Source: Pseudomonadota bacterium (GTDB lineage: Bacteria > Pseudomonadota > Alphaproteobacteria > Acetobacterales > Acetobacteraceae). From it: a DNA stretch of 7,483 bases. Numbering within the stretch: the first letter of the stretch is position 1; every line of letters begins with the position of its first letter. The notes beneath the pieces were generated by a model, which saw only the letters and a list, made by a program, of their open reading frames with translations, was not told where the DNA came from and ran no database searches. This document shows positions 1 to 4,652 of the stretch, in pieces. Where the stretch lies: NCBI GenBank assembly GCA_021805485.1, contig JAJZFF010000163.1, forward strand, positions 1 through 7,483. The letters are read 5' to 3'. The position numbers and the translations under genes were made by a program.

Positions 1-229
1 CGGCGATCCAGGTCGCTAGCGCAGCATGATCCGAAACGTCCACGGCGCGGCCGGTGGCGCGCACGCCCGCGCGGCGCAGCTCCGCCACCGCGCTTTCGAC
101 CTCCTGCGCGTTGCGCGCGCAGATCGCGACATCGGTGCCTTCCTGCGCCAGCAGCTCGGCCACGGAACGGCCGATCCCCTTGGTGCCGCCGGTAATGACG
201 GCGCGTTTGCCCTTCAGTCCGAGATCCAT
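1..229 (-). CDS. Short-chain dehydrogenase/reductase (SDR), N-terminal part, cut by the left edge
   Basis: The first 76 codons of an SDR-family oxidoreductase are present; the rest lies beyond the left edge. The start is the ATG at 229-227, opening MDLGLKGKR. It shows the Rossmann nucleotide-binding motif TGGTKGIG (residues 13-20), a second beta strand ending VAICAR (34-39), and the aspartate that usually contacts adenine in AVDVSD (D64). An Arg (R39) after strand 2, with no Asp/Glu at the strand end, hints at NADP(H) preference; this is inference. The active site is outside the window, so whether it is catalytically intact is unknown. The stop codon of the upstream amidase gene lies one base before the ATG (TGACATG), and a GGGGAG stretch at 245-240 could serve as ribosome binding site, so the two genes are very probably co-transcribed and translationally coupled. 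The N terminus closely resembles that of the SDR at 1409-2185: 14 of the first 20 residues match without gaps. Confidence 0.9.
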   Translation of the reverse strand, partial: MDLGLKGKRAVITGGTKGIGRSVAELLAQEGTDVAICARNAQEVESAVAELRRAGVRATGRAVDVSDHAALATWIA

Positions 230-230
230 G

Positions 231-1253
231 TCAGCCTGTCTCCCCGTCAATATATTTCTTCAGAATGCCGGCGCCGACCGTATAGTTCGGGTCGACGAAA
301 TTGCCGAGACGCACCCGGCCGCACTGGCTCAGCATCATGTAGGCGTCCCACCGCCCGAATCCATATTCCGCCTCGAGCCAGAGGATGAGGTCGCGATAGG
401 CGATGCGCGTCGCATCCTCCAGCGGCCGCGCGGAGCCGATCGCCATGATGAAATCCTCGCGCTCCAGCCGCGGCCATTCGAGCGCCCAGTTCTTGATCAG
501 GTCGACGCGGATGGTGGTTTCCGAGGCATATTCCACCGCCGTGCCGCACACCTCGCCATCGCCCTGGCAGGCATGGGCATCGCCGATGAACAGCCGCGCG
601 CCCGGCGAGCGGACCGGCAGGTAGGTGATACTGCCCGGCCCCATGTCCGGCAGGTCCATGTTGCCGCCATGCGATCCCGGCGTCAGCGAGTTGATGCTGT
701 CGATTTCCGGCGAGGTGGAGAGCGTGCCGATATGCGGCGCATAGGGCAGCACGACGCGCGCGCTCCAGCGCACCTCCTTCTCGTTGACCGGCACCTTGCG
801 GGTGATTTCGGGCAGCGGCGGATTCAGCGTCGCGGTGAGCGCGGTGCCGGTGAGCGCACCGAATTGCGGAATCATGCAGCAGGTGCCGTGCGGATCCTCG
901 CCGCGCGGGCGCATCCGCTCGATATGCACGGCGATCGCGTCGCCCGGTTCCGCGCCCTCGATCATGATCGGCCCGTTCTGCGGATTGACGAAGGGCATGC
1001 GCAGGCGGCGGCTCGGCTTGTCCCGCTCGGTGCGGATCGCGCCCTCGAAGGCATCGCGCGTCTCGACCACGATGCGATCGCCCGGTTCGACTGTCAGCAC
1101 GGGTTCGGAATAGGGGCCGATCGTGTAGTGATACTGGCCCTGCATTTCCTCTGTCAGCTTGTGGACACGCGGCTTGCGGGCCCAGCCGACGCCCCGCCGC
1201 GCCACGATTGAATTCGAAATCCAGTGATTGGCCCTGGCCACTTCCACCTCCAT
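231..1253 (-). CDS. Acetamidase/formamidase family protein (FmdA/AmdA-like amidohydrolase)
   Basis: This belongs to the acetamidase/formamidase family, whose characterised members hydrolyse short amides to a carboxylate plus ammonia in the cytoplasm. With the ATG at 1253 the product is 340 residues. Family-type blocks are visible: PVLTVEPGDRI (51-61), PHIGTLSTSPE (173-183), GGNMD (196-200), the hallmark GDAHACQGDGEVCGTAVE (224-241), and a C-terminal region ending near NFVDPNYTVGAGILKK. There is no signal peptide or membrane segment. The start is uncertain. The frame is open to a TTG at 1409, but codons above about 1254 have poor G/C third-position bias and look non-coding. The ATG at 1253 has no good ribosome binding site; a TTG at 1259 lies 9 bases after GGTGAG, and an ATG at 1145 would give a 304-residue protein closer to the usual family length. 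The gene is transcribed divergently from the SDR-ligase operon and leads directly into an SDR gene. The real substrate is unknown; the family name should not be taken as proof of acetamide or formamide use. Confidence 0.88.
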   Translation of the reverse strand: MEVEVARANHWISNSIVARRGVGWARKPRVHKLTEEMQGQYHYTIGPYSEPVLTVEPGDRIVVETRDAFEGAIRTERDKPSRRLRMPFVNPQNGPIMIEGAEPGDAIAVHIERMRPRGEDPHGTCCMIPQFGALTGTALTATLNPPLPEITRKVPVNEKEVRWSARVVLPYAPHIGTLSTSPEIDSINSLTPGSHGGNMDLPDMGPGSITYLPVRSPGARLFIGDAHACQGDGEVCGTAVEYASETTIRVDLIKNWALEWPRLEREDFIMAIGSARPLEDATRIAYRDLILWLEAEYGFGRWDAYMMLSQCGRVRLGNFVDPNYTVGAGILKKYIDGETG

Positions 1254-1275
1254 CACCAACGGAACGTGCTCACCC

Positions 1276-1285
1276 GCATATATGC
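1276..1285. repeat. 10-bp perfect palindrome GCATATATGC
   Basis: GCATATATGC is its own reverse complement and is the most A+T-rich spot in the divergent region. It could be part of an operator or a -10-like element, or it may be chance. No matching second copy was seen. Confidence 0.4.
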
Positions 1286-1289
1286 CGGA

Positions 1290-1334
1290 TTGCGCAAGCG
1301 ATGATGCAGTGTTTGCCGCGCGGGCGCAATTGCG
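1290..1334. promoter_or_regulatory. Paired TTGCG/CGCAA palindromes, candidate operator
   Basis: TTGCGCAA at 1290-1297 and CGCAATTGCG at 1325-1334 are both perfect palindromes built from the same half-site, TTGCG/CGCAA, in opposite arrangements. Their centres are 36 bp apart. Such a layout in a divergent promoter region fits a dimeric repressor or activator site controlling both operons. No regulator gene is in the window, and short palindromes also arise by chance in G+C-rich DNA, so this is a candidate only. Confidence 0.35.
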
Positions 1335-1408
1335 TTCTCCGCCTCGTGCGCCCACATCCCGCGCGTGCATTCGTACCATGACGAAACAGTTCACCGAAGG
1401 AGAAAACA

Positions 1409-2185
1409 ATGGATCTGTCGCTCGCGGGAAAGCGCGTCCTCGTCACTGGCGGCTCGAAGGGCATCGGCTTCGCCTGCGCCGCTGCATTCATAGCCGAGGG
1501 CGCGGAGGTCGCCATCTGCTCGCGGCAGCAGGCCAATCTCGAAGCCGCCAAAGCGACGCTGCGCCTGCGCGCCGCGCTATCTGCCGACCTGACTGACGCC
1601 GCGTCAGCGGACGCGATGATTAAGGCGGCGGAAGCCGAACTCGGCCCGATCGACATTCTCGTCAACAGCGCCGGCGCGGCACGGCGCACCCCGCCCGACG
1701 AACTGACGCCGGCACATTGGCGGGCCGCGATGGACGCCAAATATTTCAGCTATATCAACGTGATCGATCCGCTGGTGAAGCGCATGGCCGCGCGCGGCGG
1801 CGGGGTGATCGTCAACGTGATCGGCAATGGCGGCAAGATTGCCTCGCCCGTGCATCTGGCCGGCGGGGCGGCGAACGCGGCGCTGATGCTGGCAACCGCC
1901 GGGCTCGCGACCGCCTATGCGAAACAGGGGGTGCGCGTGGTCGGCCTCAATCCGGGACTGACAGAGACCGGGCGCGTCGCCGAGGGCCTCGCCTCGGATG
2001 CGCGGCTCGCCGGCATCAGCATCGACGAGGCGCGCGCCCGCGGCATTGCCCGGATTCCCCTCGGCCGGATGGCAACGCCGGAGGAAATCGCCAATACGGT
2101 GCTGTTTCTCGCCTCGCCCCGCGCCAGCTATGTGACGGGCGTCAACATCACGATGGACGGCGCCACCACCGCCTGTGTCGTATGA
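1409..2185 (+). CDS. Divergent SDR-family protein lacking the YxxxK active site
   Basis: This 258-residue protein has a classical SDR length and fold signature: TGGSKGIG (residues 13-20) for dinucleotide binding, VAICSR (34-39), D60 in the adenine-contact position, NSAG (86-89, usually NNAG), and the post-catalytic LNPG (180-183). It ends in the usual SDR pattern: PLGRMATPEEIA, then SYVTGVNITMDG. R39 suggests NADP(H), by inference. The active site is abnormal. Aligned on the flanking AAL, the YxxxK motif reads G152-G-A-A-N156; the Ser region reads NVIGNGG (136-142) with no Ser; and the usual catalytic Asn position is K111. The frame is clean, so this is not decay. I recall related SDRs with a similar G-rich GNAALM stretch, so it probably belongs to an established divergent subfamily. 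The start is fixed by AAGGAG at 1397-1402, 6 bases before the ATG. It is the first gene of a probable operon, with the second SDR following after 19 bases. The reaction is unknown. Confidence 0.92.
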   Translation: MDLSLAGKRVLVTGGSKGIGFACAAAFIAEGAEVAICSRQQANLEAAKATLRLRAALSADLTDAASADAMIKAAEAELGPIDILVNSAGAARRTPPDELTPAHWRAAMDAKYFSYINVIDPLVKRMAARGGGVIVNVIGNGGKIASPVHLAGGAANAALMLATAGLATAYAKQGVRVVGLNPGLTETGRVAEGLASDARLAGISIDEARARGIARIPLGRMATPEEIANTVLFLASPRASYVTGVNITMDGATTACVV

Positions 2186-2204
2186 CAACGAAAGGTCAGA
2201 TGGA

Positions 2205-2915
2205 ATGACAGATCAGTCCGGGCCGCGTTATCGCCGCGCCCTGATCGTCGGCGCCGGCAGCGGGCTGAGCGCCGCGCTCGCCCGCCGCTTCGCCGCACAG
2301 GGGATGAGCGTCGCGCTCGCCGCGCGCAATCCCGACAAGCTCGCGCCGCTCTGTGCCGATATCGGGGCGAAATCCTTCGCCTGCGATGCCACCGACGCGG
2401 CGGCGGTCGCAGGGCTATTCGAGCAGGTGGAAGCCGGCGGCGGCGCGCCGGATGTGGTGGTCTACAACGCCTCCGGCCGGGTGCGCGGCCCGGTCGCCTC
2501 ACTCGATCCCGAGGCGGTTGCGCGCGCCCTCGCGGTTTCGGCCTTCGGCGGCTTTCTCGTCGGCCAGCACGCGGCGCGGCGGATGCTGGACGCCGGAAAC
2601 GGCGCCATCCTGTTCACCGGCGCCTCGGCCAGCGTGAAGGGCTATGCGGAGTCGGCCGCCTTCGCGATGGGCAAGTTCGCCCTGCGTGGCCTTGCCCAGA
2701 GCATGGCACGGGAACTCGCGCCGAAGGGCATCCATGTCGCACATTTCGTCATCGATGGCGGCATCCGCTCCGCCAGCCGCCCGGTGCCGGCGGATGCGCC
2801 GGACAGCCTGCTCGACCCGAAGGCCATCGCCGAGACCTATCTTCATGTCCTGCACCAGCCACGCAGCGCCTGGACCTGGGAGATCGAACTCAGGCCCTGG
2901 GTCGAGCGGTTCTGA
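2205..2915 (+). CDS. Divergent SDR-family protein with Phe in place of catalytic Tyr
   Basis: With the ATG at 2205, this is a 236-residue SDR-fold protein. The nucleotide-binding loop is VGAGSGLSAA (15-24), a variant of TGxxxGxG with Ser at the third glycine. R41 follows strand 2, D61 is at the adenine contact, and YNASG (87-91) replaces NNAG. The active-site segment carries GAS (139-141) and then F153-A-M-G-K157, so the catalytic Tyr is Phe while the Lys is kept. The usual Asn position is S112 in VSAFGGF. These traits, together with LAQSMARELAPKGIHVAH downstream, resemble a divergent group that I recall as classical-SDR subgroup 10 (SDR_c10); that assignment is from memory. An in-frame GTG at 2175 would add 10 residues and overlap the previous gene by 11 bases. 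The ATG at 2205 is preferred because AAAGG at 2191-2195 lies 9 bases before it and the Rossmann strand follows at normal distance. It sits between another divergent SDR and a CoA ligase. Confidence 0.9.
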   Translation: MTDQSGPRYRRALIVGAGSGLSAALARRFAAQGMSVALAARNPDKLAPLCADIGAKSFACDATDAAAVAGLFEQVEAGGGAPDVVVYNASGRVRGPVASLDPEAVARALAVSAFGGFLVGQHAARRMLDAGNGAILFTGASASVKGYAESAAFAMGKFALRGLAQSMARELAPKGIHVAHFVIDGGIRSASRPVPADAPDSLLDPKAIAETYLHVLHQPRSAWTWEIELRPWVERF

Positions 2916-2971
2916 CCGGCCGCATCGTCCGGCGATTGCGCGCGCCGATGGTTTGAAGCATGTTTCGCGCA

Positions 2972-2988
2972 CAAAGAATCCAAAGAAT
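2972..2988 (+). repeat. Two near-tandem copies of CAAAGAAT
   Basis: CAAAGAAT occurs at 2972-2979 and again at 2981-2988, a 9-base period, just before the GGGAG ribosome binding site of the synthetase gene. It makes a short A-rich leader in an otherwise G+C-rich 84-base gap (2916-2999). Such a leader could keep the start site unstructured; no protein or promoter function can be assigned. Confidence 0.45.
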
Positions 2989-2999
2989 GGGAGCCGTCC

Positions 3000-4634
3000 A
3001 TGCTGGGCCTGATGCAGCACCACGACCTGATGATCTCGGACTTTCTGGTCCACGCCGCCCGGCATCATCCGCGGGCGGAAATCGTCTCCCGCCTCGCCGG
3101 CGGCATTCATCGCCAGACCTGGGTGGATACGGCGCGGCGGGCCCGCCAGCTCGCTCGCGCGCTTGGCCGGCTCGGTGTGCGGCCGGGGGATCGCGTCGCC
3201 ACTCTCGCCTGGAACAACCACCGCCATGTCGAGCTCTATTTCGCGATTTCCGGCTCGGGCGCCGTGGTCAACACCGTCAATCCGCGCCTGGCACCCGACG
3301 ACATCGCCTATATCCTCGAACACGCCGAGGATGGCGTGCTGTTCGCCGAGGCGGATTTCGCATCCCTGGTGGAGCAGGTCGCCGGCAAGCTGCCGCCGGG
3401 CCTGCTCCGCCAGGTGGTGTTTCTCTGCGACGCGGCGGACCTGCCCGGCATCGCCCTGCCCGCCGGCGTTGCGATCACCGATTACGAAAGCCTGATCGAC
3501 GCCGAGACCGACGAATACGACTGGCCCCGGTTCGACGAGCGGACCGCCAGCGGCCTCTGCTACACCTCGGGCACGACGGGACGGCCGAAGGGCGTGCTCT
3601 ACACCCATCGCTCCACCGTGCTGAAGGCGATGGCGGTGAACGCGGCGGATGCGATCGGCCTCAAGGCGGCCGACCGGCTGATGCCGGTGGTGCCGATGTT
3701 CCATGTCAACGCCTGGTCCCTGCCCTACGCCGCCGCCGCCGCCGGCACCTCGCTGGTCATGCCGGGGCGGTTCCTCGACGGGCAGAGCCTTTACGAACTC
3801 ATCGAGGCCGAACACGTCACCTGCGCCTCCGGCGTGCCGACGGTCTGGCTCGGCGTGCTCGCCCATATCCGCAAGACCGGGGGGCGGTTCAGCACACTCG
3901 AGCGTATGATCGTTGGCGGATCGGCCTGTCCGGAAGCGCTGTTCGACGCGTATGACGAACTCGGCGTCACCATCGTCCACGCCTGGGGCATGACCGAGAG
4001 CAGCCCGATCGCCACGGTGGCGACCCCGGTGCCCGGCGTCGATGCCGCGACCGCGCGGCGGCAGCGGCTGAGCCAGGGGCGGGTGCTGTTCGGGATCGAC
4101 CTGCGGGCGCGGCGCGGCGCCGAGGAAGTGCCGTGGGACGGCGAGACCGCCGGCGACATCGAGCTGCGCGGCCACTGGGTGACCACCGGCTATTACCGGA
4201 TGCCGAAAGGCACGACCGAGGACGGCTGGTTTCCCACCGGCGATGTCGGGATGATCGATCCCGACGGGTTCGTGATCCTCACCGATCGGAGCAAGGACCT
4301 GATCAAGTCGGGCGGCGAGTGGATCAGCTCGATCGACATCGAGAACATCGCGGTCAGCCATCCGGCGGTGGCCGAGGCGGCGGCGATCGCGGCGAAACAC
4401 CCGAAATGGGATGAGCGGCCGGTGGTGATCGTCGCGTTGAAGCCAGGCGCGAGCGCCACCCGCGAGGAACTGCTCTCGGTCTATGAGGGCAAGGTCGCGC
4501 GCTGGGCAGTGCCGGACGACGTGATCTTCGTCGACGAGTTGCCGCACGGCGCAACGGGCAAGCTGCTCAAGACCGAATTACGCGCGCGATTCGCCAACCA
4601 TCTGATCGAGAAGCCGGACGGCGCCGCTACCTGA
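3000..4634 (+). CDS. AMP-forming acyl-CoA synthetase (AlkK-like fatty acid-CoA ligase)
   Basis: This is a 544-residue, full-length member of the ANL superfamily. Such enzymes activate a carboxylate with ATP to an acyl-adenylate and then form the CoA thioester. Motifs in order: the phosphate loop [11 protein letters not shown] (188-198), [11 protein letters not shown] (232-242), GGSACPE (306-312), AWGMTES (328-334), the hinge-region aspartate in GWFPTGDVG (409-417), the [15 protein letters not shown] block (429-443), and the C-terminal catalytic lysine in HGATGK (K521). All key residues are intact. Length and the HVNAW and SGGEWIS blocks match the medium/long-chain AlkK-type group, but chain length or aromatic specificity cannot be read reliably. 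There is no signal peptide or transmembrane segment. The ATG at 3000 is supported by GGGAG at 2989-2993, 6 bases upstream. It follows the second SDR by 84 bases in the same direction, so it may be co-transcribed or have its own promoter. It ends 18 bases from a convergent gene. Confidence 0.95.
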   Translation: MLGLMQHHDLMISDFLVHAARHHPRAEIVSRLAGGIHRQTWVDTARRARQLARALGRLGVRPGDRVATLAWNNHRHVELYFAISGSGAVVNTVNPRLAPDDIAYILEHAEDGVLFAEADFASLVEQVAGKLPPGLLRQVVFLCDAADLPGIALPAGVAITDYESLIDAETDEYDWPRFDERTASGLCYTSGTTGRPKGVLYTHRSTVLKAMAVNAADAIGLKAADRLMPVVPMFHVNAWSLPYAAAAAGTSLVMPGRFLDGQSLYELIEAEHVTCASGVPTVWLGVLAHIRKTGGRFSTLERMIVGGSACPEALFDAYDELGVTIVHAWGMTESSPIATVATPVPGVDAATARRQRLSQGRVLFGIDLRARRGAEEVPWDGETAGDIELRGHWVTTGYYRMPKGTTEDGWFPTGDVGMIDPDGFVILTDRSKDLIKSGGEWISSIDIENIAVSHPAVAEAAAIAAKHPKWDERPVVIVALKPGASATREELLSVYEGKVARWAVPDDVIFVDELPHGATGKLLKTELRARFANHLIEKPDGAAT

Positions 4635-4643
4635 GCGGCGCCG
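4619..4643. terminator. Candidate bidirectional hairpin terminator between convergent genes
   Basis: The arms CGGCGCCGCT (4619-4628) and AGCGGCGCCG (4634-4643) are exact reverse complements, giving a 10-bp G+C-rich stem with the 5-base loop ACCTG. The hairpin overlaps the TGA stop codon (4632-4634) of the acyl-CoA synthetase gene and lies just past the stop of the convergent glutamate dehydrogenase gene, where a shared terminator is expected. Neither strand has a T-tract after the stem, so it is not a textbook intrinsic terminator and may instead stabilise mRNA 3' ends or work with Rho. Confidence 0.55.
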
Positions 4644-4652
4644 GGGCCGGCT

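Larger units (their letters stand above)
1254..1408. promoter_or_regulatory. Divergent intergenic control region
   Basis: This gap lies between the amidase gene (leftward) and the SDR gene (rightward), so promoters for both operons should sit here. Its A+T content is higher than that of the flanking genes and it holds three perfect short palindromes, listed separately. A strong ribosome binding site AAGGAG at 1397-1402 lies 6 bases before the ATG at 1409. I could not identify a convincing -35/-10 pair on either strand; TACCAT at 1374-1379 is a weak -10-like hexamer on the plus strand without a matching -35. The left boundary depends on the amidase start. Confidence 0.6.

Noticed and set aside
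54..1211. A 385-codon open frame on the plus strand opposite the amidase and partial SDR
   Set aside because: It runs across two well-supported minus-strand genes, has no recognisable motif, and is rich in Arg, Ala and His as expected of a reverse-complement frame.
1254..1409. Extension of the amidase to the TTG at 1409 or the ATGs at 1379 and 1370
   Set aside because: Codons in this stretch lack the G/C third-position bias of the gene, the encoded residues do not resemble the family, and it would consume the whole divergent promoter region including the SDR ribosome binding site.
2175..2204. GTG at 2175 as the start of the second SDR
   Set aside because: It would overlap the preceding gene by 11 bases and add 10 residues that look unrelated to the SDR N terminus; the ATG at 2205 has a reasonable ribosome binding site.
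2499..4547. A 682-codon open frame on the minus strand opposite the second SDR and the acyl-CoA synthetase
   Set aside because: It is an antisense shadow caused by high G+C and strong third-position bias. Its translation is rich in Arg, Gly, His and Asp with no recognisable domain, while the plus-strand frames carry clear SDR and ANL motifs.
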